Source: Mesotoga sp. BH458_6_3_2_1
Lineage (GTDB): Bacteria > Thermotogota > Thermotogae > Petrotogales > Kosmotogaceae
Reading direction: 5' to 3'
Length of the DNA stretch: 64,000 bases
Assembly: GCF_003664995.1 (NCBI RefSeq)
Contig: NZ_JFHL01000005.1
Location: forward strand, 1 to 64,000
Shown: piece by piece, positions 37,164-45,886 of the stretch
Layout of the letters: the number at the start of each line of letters is the position of its first letter
Numbering within the stretch: the stretch's first letter is position 1
Program-made: the position numbers and the translations under genes
The notes under the pieces: generated by a model
Database searches by the model: none
Seen by the model: only the letters and a program-made list of their open reading frames with translations
What the model was told of the DNA's origin: nothing

Positions 37164-38123
37164 TTGTTTGTTTCGTTGCTGATGCTGGCCGCTGGATTTG
37201 CTTTGCTCATAAAGGGTGCCGATTATCTGATCGAGGGATCTGTCGCAATAGCCAAGAATCTGGGAATCTCCGAACTGCTCATTGGCCTCACGATAGTTGC
37301 TCTGGGCACGTCGGCGCCGGAACTCGCAGTGAGTATCCAGGCGGCGATCAAAGGTTCAGACATCGCTCTGGGAAATGTTCTGGGGTCTAACATCGCGAAT
37401 ATTGGTTTGATTCTCGGTGCGACCGCCTTGCTCACTCCGCTGGGAGTTAACAAGACCACCATGAGTTACGAAATACCTTTCGTTATTCTGATCACCGTCG
37501 CCAGTGGAGCGTTGATACTGGGAAACGGCAACGGTCTGAACAGGAGTGACGGCATAGTCCTGATTACTTTTTTCTTGATCTTCATGATGTACGTGTTCAC
37601 AATGGCTAAGAGGGACAGGAATATTTCGGACATCGTCGAGGTAGAAGGAAAGCGAGATATCGAGATTCTCGAAAAGAGTCCTGCGCTCGCCTGGGTAGCC
37701 ACTATCGGAGGAACCGTAGCCGTCATTCTCGGAGGAAATTTCGTGGTCGACGGAGGTTCTTCGATTGCACGGATATTCGGAGTGAGCGATATGCTGATTG
37801 GTACAACTATTGTGGCGATCGGAACTTCTCTTCCGGAGTTAGTGACCACAATTTCGGCAGGAAGGAAAAACCGCAGCGATCTTGCCATAGGGAACGTGGT
37901 AGGGTCTAACATCTTCAATCTGCTCCTGGTTCTAGGGATTTCGGCCACCATCTCGCCTATCACGGCACAGAGATCGCTTGCCGGGGAAATCATCTTTGCA
38001 TCGCTTCTCGCGATAGTCCTGCCCTTGCTTCTCTTTAGAAAGAAGGAGCTGGACAGGCCAAGGGGCGCTCTACTCCTGATAATCTACACTGCATTCCTCG
38101 TTTCAACAATAGTCAGCGGTTAG
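37164..38123 (+). CDS. CaCA-family sodium/calcium exchanger-like protein (YrbG type)
   Basis: A 319-residue membrane protein with the two inverted alpha-repeats that define the CaCA superfamily: GTSAPELAVSIQAA with GNVLGSNIANIGLILG in the first half, and GTSLPELVTTISAG with GNVVGSNIFNLLLVLG in the second. About ten membrane segments are visible. TTG 37164 lies 6 nt after GGAGGTG and is the best start. It should exchange Ca2+ (or another cation) for Na+ or H+ at the inner membrane. Its stop overlaps a convergent acetyltransferase gene by 11 bp. Confidence 0.9.
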   Translation: MFVSLLMLAAGFALLIKGADYLIEGSVAIAKNLGISELLIGLTIVALGTSAPELAVSIQAAIKGSDIALGNVLGSNIANIGLILGATALLTPLGVNKTTMSYEIPFVILITVASGALILGNGNGLNRSDGIVLITFFLIFMMYVFTMAKRDRNISDIVEVEGKRDIEILEKSPALAWVATIGGTVAVILGGNFVVDGGSSIARIFGVSDMLIGTTIVAIGTSLPELVTTISAGRKNRSDLAIGNVVGSNIFNLLLVLGISATISPITAQRSLAGEIIFASLLAIVLPLLLFRKKELDRPRGALLLIIYTAFLVSTIVSG

Positions 38124-38766
38124 AGATTCTGGAGCAAATTGAATTAAGGTCATTTGATGTAAGTGAATTACTGTATAGATGTCTTTTTGCAGACTGGCGG
38201 ATGTTGAGAAGAGAGACTTCCTGAATGCCTGCATTTGATCTAGAGAAGATAGTGAAACTCGAGGCGGACCTCGCGTCTTTCAATATCTTCGTTTGAATAA
38301 CAGGAGTATCGAAACCGGCCAATTCGAAACCGTATTTCAGGTAGAAGGAGATGGCCGGATAGTTGCAGCTTTGAGTCTCGAGAACCAGGCGTCTCATGCC
38401 AGAAGTGATTGCGTAGTCTCTTGCTGCATCCATCAATTTCCTTCCGACTCCCATTCGTCGGCACTCCTCCCAGACCAGAATGTCCCAGATGCGAAGCGAA
38501 TTGTTCCACTCTCTTTCGAAGAGAATTAGGCCCAGTTCCTTGCAGCCGTCGAAGGCTCCGTACGCTATCGGATGCTCTTTGAAAGGATCGAGGAGATTGT
38601 AGGATTCCTCTTTCACGAATGGGGCCGGGAATTCCTTCAATAGGAGATCAACCGTCCATCGGTCTGAATCGTTTTCGATAACGAGATCGTAGTATCTCTC
38701 GCTGGAATAGCTATATCTTACGGTCCTTCTGGAAAGCGATTCGGGATCAAGCGCGATTGTCTCCAA
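38113..38766 (-). CDS. GNAT acetyltransferase, streptothricin acetyltransferase-like
   Basis: A 217-residue GNAT protein. The acetyl-CoA loop is in CRRMGVGRKLMDAARDYA (R/Q-x-x-G-x-G/A), followed by MRRLVLETQSCNYPAISFYLKYGFEL, a pattern seen in Sat-type acetyltransferases. The core ends near residue 170; the last 45 or so residues (from SSFTIFSRSN) are an unusual Ser/Asn/Arg-rich extension, and the stop lies within the 3' end of the convergent exchanger gene. Substrate unknown: an amine-containing antibiotic, small metabolite or protein N-terminus are possible. Confidence 0.8.
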   Translation of the reverse strand: METIALDPESLSRRTVRYSYSSERYYDLVIENDSDRWTVDLLLKEFPAPFVKEESYNLLDPFKEHPIAYGAFDGCKELGLILFEREWNNSLRIWDILVWEECRRMGVGRKLMDAARDYAITSGMRRLVLETQSCNYPAISFYLKYGFELAGFDTPVIQTKILKDARSASSFTIFSRSNAGIQEVSLLNIRQSAKRHLYSNSLTSNDLNSICSRISNR

Positions 38767-38840
38767 TTTTTCCTCCTATCATGAGTCTCCTTCGTAAAGG
38801 CGAAAGGCGCGAATTCGAATTCTGTTGCAGTCGAGTCGGA

Positions 38841-39584
38841 TCAGTAAGGGAAGACCTTGCGCCCGTCTTCGGGCAAAGGAGGATCCACGACACTGACTCC
38901 TGCAATTTTCGCGAAATTCTTTATAAGCTGCCAGCCTGGCGGATTCCGCAGAAAGCCGCCCTGTGTCTCCGGGTGAAATTGAACACCGTATATCTCCTTC
39001 TCTTTGTGCTTCATCATCTGGATAGGAGTGACATTTCCTCTTGCGAAGAGTTCAAATTGATCTGGAATGGAGGCTACTGCATAGGCATGGTTCTCCCATA
39101 CGAGAAGGCCGTTGTCGAAGCCTTCAAGGATCTTATCGTCTTTCAGAAGAGTCATCTCGTGCCAGCGGCGTTCATCGCTGTAGTAGAGAACCGAGCCGAA
39201 AACCCTGGAGATTATCTGGTGTCCGAGGCAAATACCCAGTATCGGGACCTCGCCTCTGAGGATTATCTCTCCGCCCTGGTAAACGTTGTCGTTCCAGTCA
39301 ATATAGTTCCGCATAGAATCGCCGCCGGCAATAATAACGCCTGCGTATTCTTTTTCATTTTCGGGAAGCTCATCGTTGAATATCTTGAAGATCCTGTACC
39401 TGATACCCTGTTCCGCAAGAGAACGCTCTATCGGTGATAGCTTGGCTTCATATGCCGGGTCGTTCAGAAAGAGGGCAACGACGCCTCTATTATCGTACGA
39501 AGCAGTAAGCATAGTTGGAAAGAAACATGCAAACACAACCAGTGCAAACAAACGTATTATTGACAGAACAGTCTTTTCCTCCAT
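38841..39584 (-). CDS. Secreted or membrane-anchored class I glutamine amidotransferase-like protein
   Basis: A 247-residue protein with a hydrophobic N-terminal signal (about residues 7-29, LSIIRLFALVVFACFFPTML) followed by a class I amidotransferase/gamma-glutamyl hydrolase domain. The triad appears intact: nucleophile Cys119 in GICLGHQ, His204 and Glu206 in VQFHPE. IIAGGDSM replaces the usual GGP oxyanion region. Class I amidotransferases normally act in the cytoplasm with a synthetase; export and no partner nearby suggest a gamma-glutamyl hydrolase or peptidase outside the membrane. ATG 39584 follows GAGAGGTG at long spacing. Confidence 0.75.
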   Translation of the reverse strand: MEEKTVLSIIRLFALVVFACFFPTMLTASYDNRGVVALFLNDPAYEAKLSPIERSLAEQGIRYRIFKIFNDELPENEKEYAGVIIAGGDSMRNYIDWNDNVYQGGEIILRGEVPILGICLGHQIISRVFGSVLYYSDERRWHEMTLLKDDKILEGFDNGLLVWENHAYAVASIPDQFELFARGNVTPIQMMKHKEKEIYGVQFHPETQGGFLRNPPGWQLIKNFAKIAGVSVVDPPLPEDGRKVFPY

Positions 39585-39590
39585 TGACTC

Positions 39591-39619
39591 TTGACACCTC
39601 TCACAGCGAATGATAAACT
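39591..39619 (+). promoter_or_regulatory. Promoter of tRNA-Leu
   Basis: TTGACA at 39591-39596, 17-bp spacer, TAAACT at 39614-39619. The predicted start is a few bases before the tRNA at 39634. It overlaps the upstream region of the divergent amidotransferase-like gene. Confidence 0.7.
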
Positions 39620-39633
39620 ACTATTTGTGCGAT

Positions 39634-39721
39634 GCCGGGGTGGTGAAATTGGCAGACACGCATGATTCAGGTTCATGTGGGCATACCGCCTGTGCGGGTT
39701 CAAGTCCCGCCCCCGGCACCA
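39634..39721 (+). tRNA. tRNA-Leu (anticodon CAG)
   Basis: An 88-nt tRNA with encoded CCA. Acceptor arms GCCGGGG and CCCCGGC pair perfectly; the D region is GTGAAATTGGCAGACACG; the anticodon arm is CATGA-TTCAGGT-TCATG with anticodon CAG, reading CUG; a long variable arm, as expected for class II tRNA-Leu, precedes the T arm GCGGG-TTCAAGT-CCCGC. It has its own promoter and terminator, so it is a single-gene unit. Confidence 0.97.
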
Positions 39722-39731
39722 GATATTCAAT

Positions 39732-39757
39732 AGAGGACGAACGACGTCCTCTTTTTT
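39732..39757 (+). terminator. Rho-independent terminator of tRNA-Leu
   Basis: AGAGGACG-AACGA-CGTCCTCT, a perfect 8-bp stem, running into a T tract, 11 nt after the tRNA CCA end. Confidence 0.9.
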
Positions 39758-39852
39758 GTTTTTCTCCCGACTCGAACCAAAAAAATCGCTTGTCAAATCC
39801 CACTTCCTCCTAAAGGCTGTTCAGATGATCATTTTGCAGTAAAGAACACGTT

Positions 39853-41346
39853 CTAGAGGTTCGACAGTCCCGCTTTCCTGAAGAGAAGTCTTCTTACGTC
39901 GGAAAACTCCTTTCCGAAATAACGATCTTCCTTATGATCGGGAACTATCTCCTCGATATCTTTGAACAGACCTTCAATTACCGCACTGGACCTTTTCGGG
40001 TGTCTGAAAGAGAGCGCCCTGAAGGCCAGAAGCGCCTCTATGGAGATCAGAGTCGCAACGTTGTCTACTATTTTCCAGAGCTTTCTTGCGCCCCAGGCTC
40101 CCATACTCACGTGGTCCTCCTGAAAGCCCGAAGTGGGAATAGAGTCTGCGGATGCGGGGTGAGCGAGCGTTTTGTTTTCGGAAGCGAGTGCAGCCGCAGT
40201 GTACTGCCATAGCATGTAGCCGGAATTGAGGCCTTCCTCACCGTTGGTCAGGAAGGCGGGGAGGTCGTTGAGCTTCGGATTGACAAGTCTATCTATCCGC
40301 CTCTCGATCATGTTGCCCATGTCTGTCAGGGCGATCGAGAGAAAATCCACGGCCAGCGCGACAGGTTCTCCGTGGAAGTTGCCTCCGGAAATAGCGTCTC
40401 CGTTCTCGAATATCAGGGGGTTGTCCGTTGCAGAATTTACTTCTATATTAAGTACCGATCCAACATAATCGATAGTGTCTTTCACCGCCCCGTACACCTG
40501 AGGAATGGTCCTTAGCGTGTAGGCGTCCTGAACGCGGTCACAGTCCAGATGGGAAGTCCTGATCTCGCTTCCTTCCAGCGTCTCTCGAAGTCTTCTGGCA
40601 ACGTAACTCTGCCCGGGATGCCTTCTTGCCTGCTGAACTCTCGCATCGAAGGGTGAAGTGCTTCCCATGAGGGCATCGACGGACATCGCCGCAACGAGAA
40701 TTGCCTGTTCGAAGAGCTGCGTCGCGGTGTGTGTAGCACAGGCGCCGATTCCCGCCATGAAGGCAGTGCCGTTGAGAAGGCTTAGCCCCTCTTTTGATTT
40801 CAGTACGAGAGGCTGGAGTTTTGCCCTCTCCAAAGCCTGAGAGGAGGAAACCACTTTCCCGTCGAAAAAGCACTCTCCTTCACCTATCAGCGTCATAGCG
40901 ATGTGCGCAAGGGGAGCCAGGTCTCCGCTGGCTCCGACGGAGCCTTTCTCGGGGACCATAGGGGTGATTCCATTGTTGAGAAGGTCGAGAATCCTCTGAA
41001 CGACGCACTTTCTCACTCCTGAATATCCCTTCAGGAGAGAATTCGCCCTAACCAGCATTATCGCCCTTACGAGTTCTCGTTGGACGGGCTCCCCTACACC
41101 CGCCGCGTGAGAGAGCACTATGTTCTTCTGAAGGGCGTTGACATCGTCGGGAGAGATGCGATGATCGGCAAGAATTCCGAATCCAGTGTTCACTCCGTAT
41201 ATCGTTTTCTCTTTGCTGATGATCTCAAGGGATCTTCGCCTCTCGTCCAGAAGCCCGGCCGCGGTTTCTTCAATACTACATGGCTCATTTTCGAACGCGA
41301 CACCGAAGATATCCGAGAGCCTCAAATGTTCTCCGTCTATTTGCAC
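39853..41346 (-). CDS. hutH: Histidine ammonia-lyase
   Basis: A 497-residue lyase converting L-histidine to urocanate and ammonia. The Ala-Ser-Gly that forms the MIO cofactor is in GSVGASGDLAPLAH; YGVNTGFGILAD, NGTAFMAGIGA and SGGNFHGEPVAL are family blocks. GTG 41346 follows CCGGAGGTGGG. No hutU, hutI or formiminoglutamate enzyme is nearby, so the rest of the pathway must lie elsewhere or urocanate is an end product. It follows an amino acid ABC importer on the same strand (102-bp gap), suggesting that the importer brings in histidine. A tyrosine or phenylalanine lyase activity is less likely. Confidence 0.93.
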   Translation of the reverse strand: MQIDGEHLRLSDIFGVAFENEPCSIEETAAGLLDERRRSLEIISKEKTIYGVNTGFGILADHRISPDDVNALQKNIVLSHAAGVGEPVQRELVRAIMLVRANSLLKGYSGVRKCVVQRILDLLNNGITPMVPEKGSVGASGDLAPLAHIAMTLIGEGECFFDGKVVSSSQALERAKLQPLVLKSKEGLSLLNGTAFMAGIGACATHTATQLFEQAILVAAMSVDALMGSTSPFDARVQQARRHPGQSYVARRLRETLEGSEIRTSHLDCDRVQDAYTLRTIPQVYGAVKDTIDYVGSVLNIEVNSATDNPLIFENGDAISGGNFHGEPVALAVDFLSIALTDMGNMIERRIDRLVNPKLNDLPAFLTNGEEGLNSGYMLWQYTAAALASENKTLAHPASADSIPTSGFQEDHVSMGAWGARKLWKIVDNVATLISIEALLAFRALSFRHPKRSSAVIEGLFKDIEEIVPDHKEDRYFGKEFSDVRRLLFRKAGLSNL

Positions 41347-41447
41347 TGACCCACCTCCGGGAGAGTCCGTTTTATCGGTAAAGATTATATTGGATAAACC
41401 TTAAGCTGGCAAGTCTGCGACGACTCTCGATGGACGGCAGAACGTGC

Positions 41448-42128
41448 CTATCTAACCCATTCAAGACCTGGAATCTCCACTTTTTTCTCCAGTATGCTGA
41501 AAAGCTTTGTGAAGAAGAGAACCACCACGAGATATATAATCGCGACAACGAGATACACTTCGAAGAACTGGAAGTTTCTCGAAGCGATGAACTTCGCCTG
41601 TGCCATCAGTTCAGGCGCACCGACTATATAGGCCAATGAAGTGTACTTCAGCAGGTAGATGAATTCATTTGTCCAAGCCGGGATGACTCTTCTGAAGGCC
41701 TGAGGCATTATCACCTGCAGTATCGCCTGTCTCTTAGTCATTCCAAGAGATCTGGCGGCCTTCATCTGGTTGCCGGCAATCGACTGTATTGAGCCCCTGA
41801 GGTATTCGGCCTGGTAACAGCCGCTGTTGATAGCAAAGCCGATAATCGCCGCCGTGAAGGGCGACAGGTTCACTCCAAGTGGCGGAAGGCCGTAGTATAG
41901 AATGAAGAGCTGAACGAGGAGCGGCGTGCCCCTAATCACCTCTATGATTGCGGTCGAAATTCCGTAGAAAAACTTGTTTCCGTACACTCTTGCGATCGCC
42001 AAAACCACGCCGATCACAAATCCAATCACCACGGCGATCATTGTCATCTCAAGAGTGACGCCGAGTCCCTCAAGTAGTTTCGGCCAGTTGTCTACAACTA
42101 TCTTCCACATTCTCTCCAATTCATTCAC
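41448..42128 (-). CDS. Polar amino acid ABC transporter permease (second subunit)
   Basis: A 226-residue HisM/GlnP-type permease. It has five or so membrane segments and the EAA loop ([20 protein letters not shown], then [20 protein letters not shown]) that contacts the ATPase. GTG 42128 overlaps the ATPase stop by 4 bp (GTGA). With the paralogous permease at 42874 it forms the heterodimeric channel of a histidine/glutamine-type importer. It is the last transporter gene before hutH. Confidence 0.92.
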   Translation of the reverse strand: MNELERMWKIVVDNWPKLLEGLGVTLEMTMIAVVIGFVIGVVLAIARVYGNKFFYGISTAIIEVIRGTPLLVQLFILYYGLPPLGVNLSPFTAAIIGFAINSGCYQAEYLRGSIQSIAGNQMKAARSLGMTKRQAILQVIMPQAFRRVIPAWTNEFIYLLKYTSLAYIVGAPELMAQAKFIASRNFQFFEVYLVVAIIYLVVVLFFTKLFSILEKKVEIPGLEWVR

Positions 42129-42877
42129 TCCCCGTAGAGCTCGTTGAGCTTGAAGAGAAATTCCTTCGTTCTGGGATTCTTGGGATTCTTGAACATCTCT
42201 TCGGGAGAGCTCTGTTCGACTATATGGCCGTGCTCCATGAAGATGATCTCATCCGATACGGTTCTGGCGAATCCCATTTCATGAGTTACTACGAGCATCG
42301 TCATCCCGCTTTCGGCAAGATTCTTCATAACAGAGAGAACTTCCCCGATCAGTTCCGGGTCGAGTGCCGACGTAGGCTCGTCAAAAAGGATTATCTTTGG
42401 CTGCATTGCTAGAGCGCGCGCGATACCCACTCTTTGCTTCTGACCGCCCGAGAGCTGTGCGGGATACATCTTCGCCTCTCGCTCCAGCCCGACTCTCTTG
42501 AGTTCCTTCATCGCCAGCTCTTTTGCTTTCTCCTTCTCCACCTTCTTGACCTTGGTCAAACCGACCATGACGTTCCTGAGAGCTGTAAGATGATTGAAGA
42601 GACCGAAGTCCTGGAAGACAAAACCTATCTCCTGGCGAATCCTGTTTATGTTCTTTGCAGAAGTCACTTCTTCCTCTTCCAGCCATATTTTGCCTTCATC
42701 TGGAGTCACGAGCATGTTTATGCAGGAGAGCAAAGTGCTCTTGCCGGTGCCGCTGGGGCCGATTATCACCTTGGTCTCGCCTTCATTCATATCGAATGAA
42801 ACGCCTTTGAGAACCTCCTTGTCTCCGAAAGATTTCTTAAGGTTCTCGACTCTCAATACGACTCTGTTTTCGCTCAT
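42125..42877 (-). CDS. Polar amino acid ABC transporter ATP-binding protein
   Basis: A 250-residue HisP/GlnQ-type ATPase: Walker [15 protein letters not shown]-loop FVFQDFGLF, signature [15 protein letters not shown], Walker [15 protein letters not shown] and switch His in [11 protein letters not shown] 42877 overlaps the stop of the upstream permease gene by 4 bp (ATGA). It powers the importer formed with the two flanking permeases and the binding protein at 43571. All motifs are intact. Confidence 0.95.
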   Translation of the reverse strand: MSENRVVLRVENLKKSFGDKEVLKGVSFDMNEGETKVIIGPSGTGKSTLLSCINMLVTPDEGKIWLEEEEVTSAKNINRIRQEIGFVFQDFGLFNHLTALRNVMVGLTKVKKVEKEKAKELAMKELKRVGLEREAKMYPAQLSGGQKQRVGIARALAMQPKIILFDEPTSALDPELIGEVLSVMKNLAESGMTMLVVTHEMGFARTVSDEIIFMEHGHIVEQSSPEEMFKNPKNPRTKEFLFKLNELYGE

Positions 42878-43521
42878 CTTACCGTCTCCTTTACATCGAA
42901 TCCAGGTATAGCAAGCCGCTTCTCGACGCTTCCCAGAGTCTTGTTGATAATGATCGTCACTACGAAATACATTACGGCAACCGTGAGATAGATAAGCATC
43001 GGTTCGTACTTCGTAGCGATTATGTATCCACCCTGGCGAAGAAGCTCCGTGACTCCAAGCGCATAAGCCAGTGACGAATCTTTAAGTACTATCGTGAACT
43101 CGTTTGTCCATGGCGGCAGGGCGATCCTTACTGCCTGGGGAAGGACTACATTTATGAATCCCTTAAGATTGGTCATTCCCAGTGATCTGGCAGCTCTCAT
43201 TTGAGCCGAGCTGACGGAGTTTATTGCTCCCCGGAAGATCTGAGACTGATAGGCGGAGGATCTGAAGCCCAGTCCTATCACTACCGCGACAAATGGGGAG
43301 AATCTGATTCCAATTCTCGGAAACCCGTAGAATATTAAAAAGAGAATTACCAGTTCCGGAATGCTTCTGAGGATCTTTTCATAGCCTGCAATGAAAGCCT
43401 TGATCCACTTGTTTCCGTAGACCTGGCCAAAAGAAATGGGGAGGGCCAGAACAAGGCCCAACCCCAGAGTCAAAAAAGTGATTTGAAGTGTTACCCACAT
43501 TCCTTTCAGAAGAGCGGGCAA
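42874..43521 (-). CDS. Polar amino acid ABC transporter permease (first subunit), start codon unclear
   Basis: A HisQ/GlnP-type permease of at least 215 residues. The EAA loop is [20 protein letters not shown], then [21 protein letters not shown]. The stated start is TTG 43521, which lacks a ribosome site. A good GGAGG lies at 43557-43561, and 5 nt downstream of it the in-frame codon is ATA (43549-43551), which would add IDKLGLIVDS; no ATG, GTG or TTG exists there before an in-frame stop. Either an ATA start is used or a base is misread. It pairs with the permease at 41448. Confidence 0.88.
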   Translation of the reverse strand: MPALLKGMWVTLQITFLTLGLGLVLALPISFGQVYGNKWIKAFIAGYEKILRSIPELVILFLIFYGFPRIGIRFSPFVAVVIGLGFRSSAYQSQIFRGAINSVSSAQMRAARSLGMTNLKGFINVVLPQAVRIALPPWTNEFTIVLKDSSLAYALGVTELLRQGGYIIATKYEPMLIYLTVAVMYFVVTIIINKTLGSVEKRLAIPGFDVKETVR

Positions 43522-43570
43522 AGAATCAACTATTAATCCGAGTTTATCTATGACTTCCTCCGCCCTTCAA

Positions 43571-44293
43571 TCAGAAGTGCTTGAGGTTCAGTTCATTGAG
43601 CTTTCCGGACTCTTCAAGTCTCGAAATGCCTTCGTTTATGAGATTGAGTAGATCCTTGTTCGCCTTGTTTACTGCGATACCGTAGTCTTCGTAAGTCTTG
43701 ATTACTCCAATGACCTTTACCGGTCTTACCTCAGCAAAGCTCTCTGCTACCGGTTCATCCAGGACTATTGCATCGATGTTCTTGTTTACCAGGTCGGTCA
43801 TTGCAAGAACGTATGTGTCGTATCTCTTGAAATCGCCCGTAAGGATCTTTGTCTCGACAAGATTTTCCTCGACCCAGAGATCACCGGTTGTACCAGTCTG
43901 GACACCGACGTTATGCTTTCCGAAGAGAACTGTCACGGTCATTTCGCTGTCTTCTCTCACAACTACGCTTTGATCGGCAGTCCAATAAGGTTTCGAGAAA
44001 GAGACAACTTCTTCTCTTTCAGCAGTAATCGTCATTCCCGAGACGACGAGATCGAGATTTCCAGATACGAGAGCTGCAATAAGAGAATCGAAACTCATAT
44101 CTCTTATTTCGACCTCAAAGCCCATCTCCTCGGCGATCGCTTTGATTAGGTCGATGTCGAACCCCACGAACTCTCCGTTCTCTACATATTCAAATGGCTG
44201 AAAATCTGCGCTTGTGCCGACCACATACTTGACTCCAAATGCAAAGCCAACTGAAATCAGCAGCGCGAGCAATACTAACAAAGTTTTCTTCAT
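43571..44293 (-). CDS. Polar amino acid ABC transporter substrate-binding protein
   Basis: A 240-residue family 3 binding protein (PF00497). The signal peptide is MKKTLLVLLALLISVGFAFG without a lipobox; the mature domain has VVGTSADFQPFEY, GFDIDLIKAIAEEMGF, LVSGNLDLVVSGMTIT and KPYWTADQSVVV. ATG 44293 follows AAGGAGGGG. It captures an amino acid outside the membrane for the permeases and ATPase downstream; hutH at the end of the run points to histidine. It is preceded by a good promoter at 44322-44350. Confidence 0.93.
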   Translation of the reverse strand: MKKTLLVLLALLISVGFAFGVKYVVGTSADFQPFEYVENGEFVGFDIDLIKAIAEEMGFEVEIRDMSFDSLIAALVSGNLDLVVSGMTITAEREEVVSFSKPYWTADQSVVVREDSEMTVTVLFGKHNVGVQTGTTGDLWVEENLVETKILTGDFKRYDTYVLAMTDLVNKNIDAIVLDEPVAESFAEVRPVKVIGVIKTYEDYGIAVNKANKDLLNLINEGISRLEESGKLNELNLKHF

Positions 44294-44321
44294 AATACCC
44301 CTCCTTATAGAAGATAAAGTG

Positions 44322-44350
44322 ATTGTATATCAAGATGCTTTCATTACCAA
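44322..44350 (-). promoter_or_regulatory. Promoter of the amino acid importer operon
   Basis: On the minus strand TTGGTA, 17-bp spacer, TACAAT. It lies 29-57 bp upstream of the binding-protein ATG at 44293. Confidence 0.65.
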
Positions 44351-44582
44351 GAACCTCTCTTTCATCTTCTGCAAAGAATTGATGCAAAGTGATGTGAGAG
44401 CTTCGATTATCGTGCCCAAAAAACCTCTCTTCAAAAACCGGCCTGAGCTAACCATTTTCAACGCTACCGGCACCCAAACTACAATGCGATCCACCGACTC
44501 GAAGAGATATTTCCCACTGACATTATACCCTTTAGAAACACTTGAGCCAAAAACAACTGTTAACATAGTGATGGTGATGGAG

Positions 44583-45638
44583 ATGAAAATTGGTATTGCA
44601 TTGAGCGGCGGTGTCGACAGTGCCGTCGCGGCCGCTCGATTGATTAGACAGGGAAACGACGTAATTGGTTATCACATGATAGTTCTTGAGGGCAACCCGC
44701 TCGCGAATGCGACTGTCGATGATGCAAAAGCCGTCGCCGACCATCTCGGCATTGAGCTGAAGATCGTAGATTTGCGCGAGGAGTTTAGAAGGATACTCTA
44801 TTACTTCGCCACTTCCTATATGAGCGGGGAGACGCCAAATCCATGCGTCGTATGCAACGATTCGATGAAATTCGGATTGCTGCTCGAGCAGATGTTCTCT
44901 TTCGGTGCAGAGAAGATAGCCACAGGCCATTACGCAAGACTTGTCTCCCTGGATGAAACACTTTTCTTGGCGAGAGCACTTGACAGAGCGAAGGATCAGT
45001 CTTATTTTCTTTCGAGAATCAAGAAGCACAAACTGCACGACATTCTCTTTCCTCTGGGTGAAATGACGAAGGAAGAAGTCAGGCAAGAGGCTTCGGGGAT
45101 TGATCTTCCCGTCCATTCGAAGAAGGACTCTCAGGAGATCTGTTTCATTCCCGACGGAGACTACAGAAGCTTTCTGAAGTCGCGGGGAATCGATGGTAAG
45201 CCGGGATCCATAACGGATGAAAATGGAAATCTGTTGGGAAGACATAACGGACTGTCGGGATACACCGTCGGTCAGCGAAAGGGCCTAGGAGTCTCCGGGG
45301 GGGAACGCTATTACGTCAAGAGGCTAGATCTAGAAAGAAATAGGCTCGTTCTGGCGCGTAGAGAGAGCCTGATATCGGAGTCGCTGACAGCGAAGGATCC
45401 AAACTGGTACATTGATCCGGGTGATGGATTTGAATGCCTTTGCATGATAAGAAGCTCGATGAGAGCCGTTCCTGCCAGCGTCAACGTTCTGGCGGACAAA
45501 AGGCTTAAAGTGCACTTCCCGGAAAAAGTATGGGCAGTAGCCCCCGGCCAGCTGGCCGTCTTCTATATTGATGATCGCGTGGTTGGCAGTGCCTTCATAG
45601 AAGGGAGTTCCGTTCTTGAAAGTGGAGACGACACGTGA
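44583..45638 (+). CDS. mnmA: tRNA-specific 2-thiouridylase MnmA
   Basis: A 351-residue enzyme inserting sulfur at U34 of tRNA-Lys, -Glu and -Gln. The PP-loop is IALSGGVDSAVAAARL; the catalytic Cys pair is in PNPCVVCND and SQEICFIPDG; TGHYARL, KDQSYFLSR and GYTVGQRKGLG are family blocks. Start ATG 44583 gives MKIGIALSGG; ATGs at 44571 and 44577 are also possible, while the longer in-frame extension overlaps the importer promoter. The tRNA-Pro promoter lies within its last codons. Confidence 0.94.
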   Translation: MKIGIALSGGVDSAVAAARLIRQGNDVIGYHMIVLEGNPLANATVDDAKAVADHLGIELKIVDLREEFRRILYYFATSYMSGETPNPCVVCNDSMKFGLLLEQMFSFGAEKIATGHYARLVSLDETLFLARALDRAKDQSYFLSRIKKHKLHDILFPLGEMTKEEVRQEASGIDLPVHSKKDSQEICFIPDGDYRSFLKSRGIDGKPGSITDENGNLLGRHNGLSGYTVGQRKGLGVSGGERYYVKRLDLERNRLVLARRESLISESLTAKDPNWYIDPGDGFECLCMIRSSMRAVPASVNVLADKRLKVHFPEKVWAVAPGQLAVFYIDDRVVGSAFIEGSSVLESGDDT

Positions 45639-45644
45639 TAGAAT
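45616..45644 (+). promoter_or_regulatory. Promoter of tRNA-Pro, embedded in the 3' end of mnmA
   Basis: TTGAAA at 45616-45621, 17-bp spacer, TAGAAT at 45639-45644, with the tRNA starting 9 bp later. The -35 and spacer are inside mnmA coding sequence. Confidence 0.8.
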
Positions 45645-45652
45645 TTTCCAGA

Positions 45653-45728
45653 CAGGAAGTAGTTCAGTTGGTAGAACGCTGGTTTCGGGAACCAGAGGTC
45701 CGGGGTTCAAGTCCCCGCTTCCTGACCA
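45653..45728 (+). tRNA. tRNA-Pro (anticodon CGG)
   Basis: A 76-nt tRNA with encoded CCA. Acceptor arms are CAGGAAG and CTTCCTG; the D region is GTTCAGTTGGTAGAAC; the anticodon arm is CTGGT-TTCGGGA-ACCAG with anticodon CGG, reading CCG; the T arm is CGGGG-TTCAAGT-CCCCG. It is followed at once by a terminator, so it is transcribed as a single-gene unit. Confidence 0.97.
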
Positions 45729-45731
45729 GAG

Positions 45732-45761
45732 CAGGCCCATTAGGGTCTGTTTCTCTTTTTT
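45732..45761 (+). terminator. Rho-independent terminator of tRNA-Pro
   Basis: CAGGCCC-ATTA-GGGTCTG (7 bp with one G-T pair), then TTTCTCTTTTTT, 4 nt after the tRNA. Confidence 0.85.
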
Positions 45762-45886
45762 GTGGGCCCGGGCAATCGGCAGACTCTCCAGATGATCGTT
45801 TGTTTGAGTTGATCTGCTAGAATATTCTTACAGAGAGTAGTTCTCTTTGTCTTCTCCTCTGATCGATCGATCTGGAGGTGGATCTA

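Noticed and set aside
39843-39854. AGAAC-AC-GTTCT near the hutH stop as a terminator
   Set aside because: Short stem without a T tract on the minus strand; probably chance.
44214-44582. N-terminal extension of MnmA by more than 120 residues
   Set aside because: It would overlap the importer signal peptide region and promoter; the family N-terminus MKIGIALSGG starts at 44583.
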